Source: Halogeometricum limi | GTDB lineage: Archaea; Halobacteriota; Halobacteria; Halobacteriales; Haloferacaceae | NCBI RefSeq assembly: GCF_900115785.1 | Contig: NZ_FOYS01000002.1 | Span: 62,001-126,000 of the forward strand | Length of the DNA: 64,000 nt | Direction of reading: 5' to 3' | Made by a program: the position numbers and the translations under genes | The notes under the pieces: generated by a model | What the model was told of the DNA's origin: nothing | Database searches by the model: none | Seen by the model: only the letters and a program-made list of their open reading frames with translations | Shown here: in pieces, positions 36,052-44,728 of the stretch | How the letters are laid out: each line of letters begins with the position of its first letter | Numbering within the stretch: position 1 is the stretch's first letter

Positions 36052-37898
36052 GTCGGTCGCTCTCGGACCACCTCCGCGTGGTTCGCCGCATCGCGCGCTG
36101 GGAGGTCGGACGCTCAGCCGGGACGATAGACCGTCGAACCGCCGCGTTCGCACTCGTCGCCCTCCTCCTCGCGGGTGGCGTCGCGAGCACGGGTGCCCTC
36201 GCGGGCGGCGTCGCCCTCGACAGGGACATCTACCGCGTCGGCGTCTCGCCGGAGAGTCCGTACTACGACGCCATCGCGTCCTCGCCCGCGTTGGACGCAC
36301 GGCCGCCTACCGTCGACAGGGCGGACGTGGACCTGTACGTCGGCGACGGCTACATCGTGGCCGACGACTCGCAGAAGAGTCGCGCCGCCCTCGCGGAACT
36401 GAACGACGCCGTCCGCCGGTACAACACGGGAGCGATGCTGGCCGAGGAGAACCGGACGGCGGCGTTCCCCGTCGTCGTCTCCTTGGAGTACGTCCAACGC
36501 GGCGCATCGATTCCCGCGGGGGCGACGACGGGAGCGTCCGCGGAGTCCTCTTCCGGGACGGCCGGTGAGTCGGAGTCCGGGCGGACCGGGTCCGCCGGTT
36601 CCGACGACGGAGACGCCGCGGGTCCGACACCCGACTCGTCGAGGAGTGCGGGTGACGGTTCGGACGACGGAGACGCCGCGGACCGAGACGACGACTCGCT
36701 CTCCGTGCCGACGCTCGGCGGTATCAACCCGTTCGGGAGCGAATCGACCGGTTCCCCGGCCGACATCAGCCCCCCGTTCCCGTTCGCGTCGCTGGTGCTC
36801 GCGTTCGCCTTCCTCGTGCCGATGAACTTCGTCGTGCAGGCGTACGGCGGGACGATGCTGAACGAGCGAATCAACCGCCGCGGGGAACTCCTCCTCGTCG
36901 CGCCCGTCTCCCCGGGCGATATCGTCGCCGGGAAGACGCTCCCGTATCTGACCGCGCTCGTCGGCCTCACCGCCGTCGTCGCCGTCGCCGTCGGCGGCGG
37001 CGTCGTCTCCGTCGCCGCCGTCCTGCCCATCGGCCTCGTCTTCTTGGGCGCGACGTTCGTCGGCGCGATGTTCGCTCGGTCGTTCAAGGAACTCACGTTC
37101 CTCACCGTCGCGATATCGGTGTTTCTCACCTCCTACACGTTCGTCCCGGCCATCTTCACGCAGGTGACGCCCATCGCGCTCATCTCGCCGCTGACGCTCG
37201 TCGTCCGCGACCTGTCGGGCGCGGGCGTGAGCCTCGGCGAGTTCCTGTTCTCCACGGGGCCGTTCTTCCTCTGCGCCGTCGTGCTGTTCGCCCTCGGTTC
37301 CGGCGTCTACCGCGAGGAGGACATGTTCACCCAGCGCTCGGTGCCGCTGAAGTTCTTAGACGCCCTCGACGCGCACGTCTCGCGCCCGCGCGACGTCGCC
37401 CTCGTCTCGCTTCTCTCGATTCCGTTCGTCTTCGTCGCGGAACTCTTGGCCATCGCCGTCCTGTTCGTCCTCCCGGTCGAACTGACGGTCCCGGTGCTTC
37501 TCCTCCTCGTCGCTCTCGTCGAGGAGGCGGCAAAGAGCCTGCACGTCTTCGCGGCGTTCGAGAAGGGTCGGTTCGCCCGGACGACGCGAACGGCACTCCT
37601 CCTCGGCGCACTGTCGGGCCTCGGCTTCTTCGTCGGCGAGAAGTTCACCGCCGTCGCGCAAGTCGTCGGCCTCCCGGAGTTGACGCTCGGACAGGCCGCA
37701 CTCGGCCCCTCCGGCGTCGGCATCGGCGTCTTCTCCGCCGCCGGCTTGTTGCTCGCACCGCTCGCGTTACACGTCGTCACCGCGGGCATCTCCGCCGTCG
37801 GCGCGGCCCGCGGGAGGCGCTGGTACGCCCTCTCGTTCCTCGTCGCGGTGGCGGTTCACACCGCCTACAACCTCACGGTGGTGAGCGTCCTTGGCTGA
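36048..37898 (+). CDS. ABC permease fused to a PrsW-like protease domain
   Basis: A 616-residue membrane protein starting with GTG. The first part is a NatB/ABC-2-type permease: an N-terminal helix, an extracellular loop with a Ser/Gly/Asp-rich linker (about residues 165-230) and helices from residue 240 to 430. From about residue 460 the C-terminal part is a second membrane unit with PrsW features: EEAAK (Glu492, Glu493, Lys496), GLGFFVGEK (Glu531), ALHVVTAG (His575) and VHTAYN (His604). These residues match the glutamic-type intramembrane protease family. Whether it cleaves anything is unknown. It overlaps the flanking genes. Confidence 0.85.
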   Translation: MSRSLSDHLRVVRRIARWEVGRSAGTIDRRTAAFALVALLLAGGVASTGALAGGVALDRDIYRVGVSPESPYYDAIASSPALDARPPTVDRADVDLYVGDGYIVADDSQKSRAALAELNDAVRRYNTGAMLAEENRTAAFPVVVSLEYVQRGASIPAGATTGASAESSSGTAGESESGRTGSAGSDDGDAAGPTPDSSRSAGDGSDDGDAADRDDDSLSVPTLGGINPFGSESTGSPADISPPFPFASLVLAFAFLVPMNFVVQAYGGTMLNERINRRGELLLVAPVSPGDIVAGKTLPYLTALVGLTAVVAVAVGGGVVSVAAVLPIGLVFLGATFVGAMFARSFKELTFLTVAISVFLTSYTFVPAIFTQVTPIALISPLTLVVRDLSGAGVSLGEFLFSTGPFFLCAVVLFALGSGVYREEDMFTQRSVPLKFLDALDAHVSRPRDVALVSLLSIPFVFVAELLAIAVLFVLPVELTVPVLLLLVALVEEAAKSLHVFAAFEKGRFARTTRTALLLGALSGLGFFVGEKFTAVAQVVGLPELTLGQAALGPSGVGIGVFSAAGLLLAPLALHVVTAGISAVGAARGRRWYALSFLVAVAVHTAYNLTVVSVLG

Positions 37899-38949
37899 CC
37901 CGCGCCTGACCATCGCGAAGCGCGAACTCTCCTCGCTCAGTCGCGAGAAGACCATCGTGCTGATTCTCGTCCTGCAACTGTTCGTCGCGGCGTTCTCGTC
38001 GTTCCTCGTCGTGGGACTGGTCTCGCTGTACGACCCCGGACAGACGGCGAGTTACGAGGTTGACGTCGCCATCGCGGGCGACGCGACGGACGAACTCGTC
38101 GCCGCCGCGAACGAAGTGACCGGCGTGGACCCGCACGTCTACCCGGACGAAGCGACGGCGACGAGCGCGTTCGAACGGCCGACACAGACCGGCATCGACG
38201 CCGTCCTCGTGGGCGAGTCGCGCGACGGCCGGGTGTACGTCTCCGCGGCCGTGCCGGACTCGAACGTGCAGACGACGGTGGTCGTCGTCCAACTCCGCGA
38301 GGTGCTCCAGCACCTCGAACGCGCCGAACGCGAAGACCGGTCGGCGTGGCTGGAGACGCGGCCCGTCGACGTGCCGCCGGAGACCAGTTCGAGTCCGTAC
38401 TACGGCTTCACCTACACCGTGTTGGTGCCGCTTCTGTGCTTCCTGCCGGTGTTCATCAGCGGGTCGCTCACCGTGGACGCGTTGAGCGAGGAGCGAGAAC
38501 GAGGGACGCTCGAACTCCTCCGCGTCGCGCCCGTGTCGCTCCGCGAAATCGTCGACGGCAAACTGCTCGCCGCCGTCGTCCTCGCGCCAGCGCAGGCGGC
38601 GCTCTGGATGACGCTGCTCTCGCTGGACGGCACCCGTATCGCGAACCCCGTCTCCGTCGTCGTCCTCGTGGGGGCGCTCTCGCTTCTCGTCTGTTCGCTC
38701 GCGGCGACGGTGGCGCTGGTCTCGCCGGAGCGACGCACCGCGCAGTTCCTCTACTCCGTCGGCGTCCTGTTCGTCTTCGGCGGGACGACGCTCGTCCCGA
38801 ACAACCCCGTCAACACCGTCGCGCGGTTGGCCATCGGGAGCACGGACGCGACGGCGGCGTTCGTCGTCGCCGCGTACGCCGTCGTCGGCGTCGGCGTCTA
38901 CGTGGCGCTTCGGTCGCTCGTCGGCGACGTGGACGCGAACGCGCTCTGA
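37891..38949 (+). CDS. ABC-2-type permease
   Basis: A 352-residue permease starting with TTG at 37891, inside the end of the previous gene (8-bp overlap). An in-frame TGA at 37882 rules out an upstream start. The sequence has an N-terminal helix (IVLILVLQLFVAAFSSFLVVGL), a soluble extracellular domain, and at least five more helices, with the conserved ERERGTLELLRVAPVSLREIVDGKLLAAVVLAPAQAALW segment of NatB-type permeases. It completes the exporter with the ATPase and the PrsW-fused permease. Confidence 0.9.
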   Translation: MADPRLTIAKRELSSLSREKTIVLILVLQLFVAAFSSFLVVGLVSLYDPGQTASYEVDVAIAGDATDELVAAANEVTGVDPHVYPDEATATSAFERPTQTGIDAVLVGESRDGRVYVSAAVPDSNVQTTVVVVQLREVLQHLERAEREDRSAWLETRPVDVPPETSSSPYYGFTYTVLVPLLCFLPVFISGSLTVDALSEERERGTLELLRVAPVSLREIVDGKLLAAVVLAPAQAALWMTLLSLDGTRIANPVSVVVLVGALSLLVCSLAATVALVSPERRTAQFLYSVGVLFVFGGTTLVPNNPVNTVARLAIGSTDATAAFVVAAYAVVGVGVYVALRSLVGDVDANAL

Positions 38950-39026
38950 ACCGGGGACGCTTCGCCTTCTTCTCTCCCGTCGTCCGAAGCGGAACGCACA
39001 CAAACCCCGGGCACACACGGTGGGGC

Positions 39027-39392
39027 ATGGGAATCGGAGGGACCGCGAAGAAGCTCCAGAAAGTGGCCGAGATGGCCGAAGACGTGTACGCCCGACTGAA
39101 CGAACTCCGCGACCAACTCGCCGAGATGCGCGAGACGACGCAGGCGACGAAGGCGCGCGTCGACCGTCTGGAGGTCGAGAACGCCGAACAGCGCGCGCTG
39201 CTGGAGGCACTCGCCGAGGAGGAGGGCATCGACGTGGAGAGCGTGACGGCGAACGCCCACATCGCGGAGGCGGAGCGCCGCGGGTCGACGCTGAAAGTCG
39301 ACGCCGAGGAGACGACGGCTTCGGAGGGTGACGTAGACGCCGACGCCAACGCCGACGCCGACGAACCGGCAGACACGACGAACGCGAACTGA
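39027..39392 (+). CDS. DUF5798-like coiled-coil protein
   Basis: A 121-residue acidic protein. It begins MGIGGTAKKLQKVAEMAEDVYARLNELRDQLAEM and continues as a long helix and coiled coil (RVDRLEVENAEQRALLEALAEEEGIDVESV), with an Asp/Ala-rich tail (DVDADANADADEPAD). This pattern fits the haloarchaeal DUF5798 family. The function is unknown. The ATG at 39027 was chosen because the longer frame upstream is a shadow of the permease gene. Confidence 0.75.
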   Translation: MGIGGTAKKLQKVAEMAEDVYARLNELRDQLAEMRETTQATKARVDRLEVENAEQRALLEALAEEEGIDVESVTANAHIAEAERRGSTLKVDAEETTASEGDVDADANADADEPADTTNAN

Positions 39393-39490
39393 CGGACGCC
39401 GTTCGACGCGACGGCGCGTCCTGCTGATTCTTCGACGCTCTCGACGCGCCGATGGGAACTTTGAGGTACGGGGGCAACATTTGCCAGCGC

Positions 39491-40471
39491 ATGACTACGC
39501 ATCGAGAACCGGTGGCGTCGGTCCTCGACACCATCGGCGAGACACCGCTCGTTCGGGTTCACGCGTCGCCCGACGAGGTGCCGGTGTACGCCAAGTTGGA
39601 GTCGTTCAACCCCGGCGCGAGCGTCAAAGACCGCATCGGGAAGTACATGCTCGAACGGATGCTGGAAGACGGGACGCTCCCCGAGGGCGGCACCGTCGTC
39701 GAACCGACGGCCGGGAACACGGGCATCGGTATCGCCGTCGCGGCGGGCCAACTCGGCGTCGAGGCGGTGTTCGTCGTGCCCGAACGCTTCAGCGTCGAGA
39801 AACAGCAACTGATGCGCGCGCTCGGCGCGACGGTGGTGAACACGCCCACCGACGACGGGATGGGCGGGGCGATTCAGCGCGCACACGCCATCGCCGAGGA
39901 GATGGACGACGCCGTCGTCCCCCAGCAGTTCTCGAACCCGCTGAACGCCGACGCGCACTACGCGACGACCGGACCCGAGATTTTCGACGCTCTCGAAGGC
40001 GAGGTGGGTGCCGTCGTCGCCGGGTGCGGGACGGCGGGGACGCTCATGGGCATCGCTCGGTACGCCCTCGAACGGAACCCCGACACCCACGTCGTCGCCG
40101 TGGAACCCGCGGGGTCGCTGTACGCGACGCTCAAAGGAGACGACAGCGAGGAGGAGGCGTACAAGACGGAGGGCATCGGGACGCACGACCCGGCGACGAA
40201 CGAACTGTTCGACCCCGAACTCGTCGACGAAGTCGTCCAGATTCCCGACCGAGACGCCCACGCGGAGGTCCAGCGACTCGCCCGCGAGGAGGGCCACCTC
40301 GTCGCGTCGTCCGCCGCCGCCGCGAGTCTCGCCGCGCGCGCCGTGGCCGGGCGAATCCGCGACGGCGAGCTAGACGCCCCCCACGACAGCGTGGCGACGG
40401 TATTCCCCGACTCCAGCGAGCGGTACCTCTCGAAGGGTATCTACGGCGACTTCGAGTCTTGGGACGGCTGA
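39491..40471 (+). CDS. cysK: Cysteine synthase-type PLP enzyme
   Basis: A 326-residue fold-type II PLP enzyme. The PLP lysine is Lys46 in NPGASVKDRIG, the phosphate-binding loop is GCGTAGTL, and PTAGNTGIGIAVAAGQLGVEAVFVVPE is the substrate loop region. It makes cysteine from O-acetylserine (or phosphoserine) and sulfide, or may act as cystathionine beta-synthase, which shares these motifs. The ATG at 39491 follows an AT-poor gap; an upstream extension to 39452 is not supported. Confidence 0.88.
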   Translation: MTTHREPVASVLDTIGETPLVRVHASPDEVPVYAKLESFNPGASVKDRIGKYMLERMLEDGTLPEGGTVVEPTAGNTGIGIAVAAGQLGVEAVFVVPERFSVEKQQLMRALGATVVNTPTDDGMGGAIQRAHAIAEEMDDAVVPQQFSNPLNADAHYATTGPEIFDALEGEVGAVVAGCGTAGTLMGIARYALERNPDTHVVAVEPAGSLYATLKGDDSEEEAYKTEGIGTHDPATNELFDPELVDEVVQIPDRDAHAEVQRLAREEGHLVASSAAAASLAARAVAGRIRDGELDAPHDSVATVFPDSSERYLSKGIYGDFESWDG

Positions 40472-40507
40472 GCGCGGGTCGAACCGGGGTCGCCGACGCG
40501 CCCGCGT

Positions 40508-40930
40508 TCAGTCGAGCAACCGGGCGTGCTCGACTTTCATACACTTGTCCTGCACGAACGCGAGTCCGGCCTCTCCGGCTCTCTCCCCCGCCTCGTCGTC
40601 CGTGATACCGAGTTGGAGCCACACCGAACGCACGTCGCCGACGGACTCGTGACGGTCGATGGCGTCGTCGACGACGCCGCCCGCCTCCTCGCTCGGCCGG
40701 AACACGTCTACGACGTCTATCTCGGCGTCTTCGGGAACGTCTGCGAGCGAGTCGTACGCCGTCTCCCCCAGAATCTCGTCGGCGAACGGGTTCACCGGAA
40801 TCACGCGATAGCCGTGGCGCTGGAGGTACGCGGGGATGTCGTGCGCGGCTTTTCCGGCCGTCGTCGAGCAGCCGACGACGGCGACGGTGTCGGCGTCGAG
40901 TATCTGTCTGAGTTCGTCGTCACTGGTCAT
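40508..40930 (-). CDS. CoA-binding domain protein (YccU-like)
   Basis: A 140-residue protein. It starts MTSDDELRQILDADTVAVVGCSTTAGKAAHDIPAYLQRHGYRVIPVNPF, the CoA-binding fold of YccU-type proteins, with VDVFRPSEEAGGVVDDAI and VWLQLGITDDEAGERAGEAGLAFVQDKCMKVEHARLL at the end. It is not fused to an ATP-grasp domain, so it is not a complete acyl-CoA synthetase. The ATG at 40930 is preferred to a 9-residue extension. The role is unknown. Confidence 0.85.
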   Translation of the reverse strand: MTSDDELRQILDADTVAVVGCSTTAGKAAHDIPAYLQRHGYRVIPVNPFADEILGETAYDSLADVPEDAEIDVVDVFRPSEEAGGVVDDAIDRHESVGDVRSVWLQLGITDDEAGERAGEAGLAFVQDKCMKVEHARLLD

Positions 40931-40981
40931 GTATCGACCGACGCGCGCCGGGGGCAAAAACTGTCGGCACCGGCCGCCGAC

Positions 40982-41593
40982 TCACTGAGAGGCGAGTCGA
41001 ATCTCGGGTTCGCGGTCCTCGGAGGTGGTGATGATGCCGTCGAACAACTGCTTGAGGGTGTTCATCGTCTGTTCGTCGTGCGCGCTCGCGTCGATAGCGA
41101 ACAGTCCGAGTCCCTCCACGCTCTGGATGCGTCCGGTGAAGACGTGGAGGAACCGAAACACGGTCTGGAGGTCCGCGTACATCAGAAGCGTCGACAGCGA
41201 GTGGAGCATGATGCGGTTCTGCTCGATGTTTCGGTCCTGGTAGAACGCCTGCAGGAACTCCGAGAGCTTGATCCCGATTCCGGTCATGTCGACCGGCGAC
41301 GAGGTGTACTTGATCCGGTCGTCGTCGCGAATCTCGCCGACGCCCTGCTGTCGCGTCACGCAGTCGACGACGGCGACGGGTTTGCCTTCGTACGGTGTGC
41401 GCTTCTCGAAGTCCGCGAGGACGCGCTTGGCCCCGTCTTTGGTGGTGACGATGATGGCACCGTCGCCCGTTTCGGCTCCGCTCGCGAGGATGTCGAGCGC
41501 GAGAGACCGTTTTCCGGTCAGCGGTGGGCCACTGATGAGGAGGTTCGTTCCCGGCGGAACCTCGGCATCGACGGCCGGTGAAAGGTCATACAT
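40982..41593 (-). CDS. KaiC/Rad55-like protein with degenerate ATP site
   Basis: A 203-residue RecA-fold protein of the haloarchaeal HTR-like type. It starts at MYDLSPAVDAEVPPGTNLLISGPP, continues with a Walker A variant GPPLTGKRS (Lys28, where Arg replaces the usual Ser/Thr after the lysine), and has NRIMLHSLSTLLMYAD, where His131 replaces the expected Walker B aspartate. It is likely to bind partner proteins or nucleotides weakly rather than act as a strong ATPase. A long AT-rich promoter with TATA-like AATATTATC lies upstream (about 41690). Confidence 0.75.
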   Translation of the reverse strand: MYDLSPAVDAEVPPGTNLLISGPPLTGKRSLALDILASGAETGDGAIIVTTKDGAKRVLADFEKRTPYEGKPVAVVDCVTRQQGVGEIRDDDRIKYTSSPVDMTGIGIKLSEFLQAFYQDRNIEQNRIMLHSLSTLLMYADLQTVFRFLHVFTGRIQSVEGLGLFAIDASAHDEQTMNTLKQLFDGIITTSEDREPEIRLASQ

Positions 41594-41785
41594 GGGCGTG
41601 CCTCTGTGGCGGCCAGCCGACTGGTGGACGTTCGTTCGCACGGCGGGTGACCTCACCGAGAGTCATCAAACGGTACAACGATATTGTGTGCCGATAATAT
41701 TCTTTTTGATTCTGTGACCATCGTCTGCGAGTGAGATGTTTTGGTCTTGTCAGTTCGTATGCCCGCTCGTCGACCAGTGTCTGGT

Positions 41786-42709
41786 CTAAGCGACGGGGCC
41801 GGGTGTTATAAAGAGTCGCCCGGCTATGAACGCTACCGTCGCGAGTAGCATCCCCTGCTTGAGGCGACGTTGCGCCAGACTCGGGTTCTCGAACGACCGA
41901 ACGCAGGCGGACAACATCACGAGATCCGCCGGGAGGACGAGCGCGAGGTAGACCGGTCCGAACGCGCCGGCGACGTACGGGTAGATGCTGGCGACCGTCG
42001 CGACGATCATCGCGAGGAACCCGAGTCCGAGCGAGACGCCCTCACCGGCGACGATGGGGAGCGTCCGGAGTCCCTCCTCTCTGTCGCCCTCCAGGTCCTC
42101 GACGTCTTTGACTATCTCGCGGGTGAGCGTCGCCAACGCGGCCAGTCCGAACAGGACGAGCACGCTGGCGTCGAGCGGTTGGTCCACCGCGGCGGCCCCG
42201 AACAGGAACGTTGACCCGGTGAGGTAGCCGACGATGGCGTTGCCGACGCCGGGGAGTCCCTTGAAGTACTCCGTGTAGGCGACGAGTGCGAGGAGGTTCA
42301 CGACGGCGATGGCGAGCGCTTCGACGGGTAACAGCACCGCACAGACGACCGCTCCGAGGAACAACGCGACGCTGAACGCGAGTGCGCCGCGCGAACTGAC
42401 CGCGCCGCGCGGGATGGGTCGGTCCGGCCGGTTTATCGCGTCGATGTCGCGGTCGAAGTAGTCGTTGACGGCGTTGCCCGCCCCGGTGGCGAAGACGGTA
42501 GCGAGAACCGCCGCGAGGACACGGGAGGGCGTCCCGAACACGCCGGCGGCGACGAACGCGCCGGTGAACGTCAGCACGCCCGCCGAGACGATGTTCCCCG
42601 GACGCGTGAGTTCGAGGAGGGCGCGCGCCGTCTCGGCGACGCCCGAGGCGGAGTCGTCCGCGGAGACGCCGTCGTCCGCGGACGAACCGGACTCTGCGGC
42701 GGGTGGCAT
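41786..42709 (-). CDS. ubiA: Geranylgeranylglycerol-phosphate geranylgeranyltransferase (UbiA family)
   Basis: A 307-residue UbiA-family membrane enzyme that adds the second geranylgeranyl chain to make digeranylgeranylglyceryl phosphate, the core of archaeal lipids. The first Asp motif is NAVNDYFDRDIDAINRPDRPIPRG and the second is REIVKDVEDLEGDREEGLRTLPI. About eight helices are visible. An acidic N-terminal tail precedes the first helix. A TATA-like element (CATTTATC on the minus strand) lies about 27-35 bp before the ATG at 42709. Confidence 0.9.
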   Translation of the reverse strand: MPPAAESGSSADDGVSADDSASGVAETARALLELTRPGNIVSAGVLTFTGAFVAAGVFGTPSRVLAAVLATVFATGAGNAVNDYFDRDIDAINRPDRPIPRGAVSSRGALAFSVALFLGAVVCAVLLPVEALAIAVVNLLALVAYTEYFKGLPGVGNAIVGYLTGSTFLFGAAAVDQPLDASVLVLFGLAALATLTREIVKDVEDLEGDREEGLRTLPIVAGEGVSLGLGFLAMIVATVASIYPYVAGAFGPVYLALVLPADLVMLSACVRSFENPSLAQRRLKQGMLLATVAFIAGRLFITPGPVA

Positions 42710-42781
42710 ACGCGGTACGTCTCCGTGCCGCAAAGATAAATGACGCGGAGTCTCCCACTTCGCGACCGAAACGAATCCGTG

Positions 42782-42793
42782 GGTTTAAATTCG
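42782..42793 (+). promoter_or_regulatory. TATA-like promoter of tRNA-Arg
   Basis: GGTTTAAATTCG lies about 25-35 bp before the tRNA 5' end, the expected TATA position. Confidence 0.5.
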
Positions 42794-42816
42794 GGTAGGC
42801 CGCTACGATGTAATGC

Positions 42817-42891
42817 GGGCGCTTAGCTCAGTCTGGACAGAGTGCTTGGCTTCGGACCAAGTTGCCACGGGTTCAAATCCTGTAGCGCCCA
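42817..42891 (+). tRNA. trnR: tRNA-Arg (anticodon TCG)
   Basis: A complete 75-nt cloverleaf without intron. The acceptor stem is GGGCGCT/AGCGCCC, the D-arm contains TTAGCTCAGTCTGGACAGAG, the anticodon stem-loop is CTTGG-CTTCGGA-CCAAG giving anticodon TCG (arginine codon CGA), and the T-arm is GGGTTCAAATCC. No CCA is encoded. The 3' end is duplicated 104 bp downstream. Confidence 0.93.
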
Positions 42892-42926
42892 TGATTCTTC
42901 CGCGAACAACGTGAGCGGAGAATCAT
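42891..42926. terminator. Hairpin downstream of tRNA-Arg
   Basis: ATGATTCTTCCGC at 42891-42903 pairs with GCGGAGAATCAT at 42915-42926 with one bulge. Position directly after the tRNA suggests a terminator or processing signal, or part of an inserted element. Confidence 0.45.
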
Positions 42927-42973
42927 CTACCGCGAGGGATTTGAATCAGGGAGCGAACGCAGTGAGCGACCGA

Positions 42974-42996
42974 GGTTCAAATCCTGTCGCGCCCAT
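42974..42996 (+). repeat. Second copy of the tRNA-Arg 3' end
   Basis: These 23 bases match the tRNA 3' end plus next base (42870-42892) with a single mismatch (C for A at the start of the acceptor strand). A direct repeat of a tRNA 3' end is what integration of an element by a tyrosine recombinase leaves behind. Only about 81 bp separate the two copies, with no integrase gene, so it is a remnant or a small repeat unit. Confidence 0.65.
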
Positions 42997-43027
42997 CTCT
43001 CGCCCGAGACCGACGTACTCTCTTCTC

Positions 43028-43945
43028 TCACACCCACTCCCGCAACCGCCCCAGATGAAACTCCACCGCCGCCGCTCCTTCCAGTTCCGGATACCGCGGC
43101 CGGGTCACGACGCCGCCCGAGTCCACCGCCGAGCGAACGACGGCGACGACCCGATACACGTCGGACACGTCGGGATACGTCCGAACGGAGTCGTACCCCC
43201 GTTCGAACGCCGCCCGCAACCGTTCGTCCTCGACGTACCAGTCGGCCACTAGGTGCTCCGCTTTCGCCACCGACAGTCCCGCCGCCGCCGCCAACGGCGC
43301 GCCCCAGTCGAGAACCGCCGCGACGCCCTCGCCGTCGTACACGGCGTTGCCGGGGCGAAAGTCCCACGGGTAGAGTCGCGGCGTCGGCGTCGCCGGGAGG
43401 TCGGCGTCGCGAACGCACCGCCGGAGTTCCTCGCGGACGCCGTCGAACGCGGCCGGAAGCGCGTCGATACCGGCCTCCGCGTGCGACCCGAACCACGCCG
43501 GCCACGAGGGGTTCGCCGCCCGGAGTTCGTCGCCGTCGCGGCGAACCGGACCGTACCGCTCGAACGCGAACGTCTCGTGGAGTTCGGCGAGATACCGACC
43601 GAACCGTTCGGCGAGGCGTCGTCGCGTCTCGTCGTCCACGACGGCGAATCGCTCGTGTAAGTCCTCGCCCGTCACCAGTTCGACGACGGCGTACGTGCGG
43701 CCGTCGAACTCCCCCGTCGTGAGCACTTCGGGCGTCGGCACCGACGTTCGCTCGCGGACGGCGCGCGCGAGGGCGAGTTCGGTCTCGAACGCCTCCCGGT
43801 CGGCAGACGACTGGACGACGACGCCCGACCCGTCGGCGAAGTGGACGAGGGTGGTGTCTTTCGAGTTCCCTCGACGGGCCGCCACCGCGGACGCGACGCG
43901 CTTGTTCGGGAACTCCCGGGCGACGACGGCCGTCACCTCGTCCAC
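43028..43945 (-). CDS. APH-family phosphotransferase
   Basis: A 305-residue kinase-like protein of the aminoglycoside/choline/fructosamine phosphotransferase type. The catalytic region is PRLYPWDFRPGNAVYDGEGVAAVLDWGAP: the usual His before the Asp is a Trp here, but the Asp and Asn are kept, and DWG replaces DFG. The N-terminal lobe has VVVQSSADREAFETELALARAV and TYAVVELVTGEDL. The start is set at GTG 43945, just after the HAD gene. The substrate is unknown. Confidence 0.75.
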   Translation of the reverse strand: MDEVTAVVAREFPNKRVASAVAARRGNSKDTTLVHFADGSGVVVQSSADREAFETELALARAVRERTSVPTPEVLTTGEFDGRTYAVVELVTGEDLHERFAVVDDETRRRLAERFGRYLAELHETFAFERYGPVRRDGDELRAANPSWPAWFGSHAEAGIDALPAAFDGVREELRRCVRDADLPATPTPRLYPWDFRPGNAVYDGEGVAAVLDWGAPLAAAAGLSVAKAEHLVADWYVEDERLRAAFERGYDSVRTYPDVSDVYRVVAVVRSAVDSGGVVTRPRYPELEGAAAVEFHLGRLREWV

Positions 43946-43979
43946 GTCGGCGCACCTCCGGCCGAGCGGTTCGGGGGGG

Positions 43980-44684
43980 TCACGCGTGCTCTCCGTCCAG
44001 TATCTCGACCAGTTCCGAGAGTGAGCGGAGGACGTAGTCGGGGTCGTACGACTCCGCGTCTTCGTCGTCGGCGTCACCGCCGCCGTCGCCGACGTACCAC
44101 GCGACGGGGAGTCCTGCGTTCTGCGCCCCCGCGACGTCGTACTGCAGGGAGTTACCGACGTACAGCGCGTCGGGCGGCGAGACGCCGAGCTCCGAGACGG
44201 CCCTGTCGAACGGGTCCGGGTGCGGCTTTCGGCGCTCCATATCACCGGCGAAGACGACCACCTCGAAGGCGTCTTCGAGGCCGAGCGAAGCGAGTTTGAC
44301 CGCCTGCCGGTGCTCGGGGCCGTTCGTCACCAGACCGACGCGGGCGCGTTCCCGCGCGGCGGCGAGCGTGTCTCCGGCACCCGCGAGGAGCGAGACGGCG
44401 CTGTGGTCGACCACCTCGGAGAATCCCCGAGCGAGTGCGCCCGCGTCGACGCCGGTGCGGTCGTGTCGCTCTGCGACCGAGCGGAACCCCTCGCGGAGGT
44501 AGTCGAGCCGTTCTCTCGGGTCCGCGGCGGGCGGCCCGTCGAGCGTCGACCAGAGGTCCGAGGGGCGACCGAAGGGGTCGATTCCCGCCCGGTCGAACGC
44601 GCCGAAGTAGATGTCCGCGCCGGTCTGGTCGTTCCGGCAGAGCGTCCCGTCCAAGTCGAACAGGACGGCGTCGAATCGTGTCAC
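43980..44684 (-). CDS. HAD-superfamily hydrolase
   Basis: A 234-residue phosphatase of the HAD family. Motif I is VLFDLDGTLCRND (nucleophile Asp and acid-base Asp), motif II is VGLVTNGPEH, motif III includes KPHPDPF and motif IV is YVGNSLQYDVAGAQNAGL. The helical cap (about residues 20-90) marks subclass I. Start GTG at 44684 was chosen; a second GTG at 44732 overlaps the upstream gene's stop by 4 bp and is also possible. The phosphate ester substrate is unknown. Confidence 0.85.
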   Translation of the reverse strand: MTRFDAVLFDLDGTLCRNDQTGADIYFGAFDRAGIDPFGRPSDLWSTLDGPPAADPRERLDYLREGFRSVAERHDRTGVDAGALARGFSEVVDHSAVSLLAGAGDTLAAARERARVGLVTNGPEHRQAVKLASLGLEDAFEVVVFAGDMERRKPHPDPFDRAVSELGVSPPDALYVGNSLQYDVAGAQNAGLPVAWYVGDGGGDADDEDAESYDPDYVLRSLSELVEILDGEHA

Positions 44685-44728
44685 GACGGGTCTAGGGCCG
44701 ACGCGAGCAAAAGCGACTCGCCCGTGAT

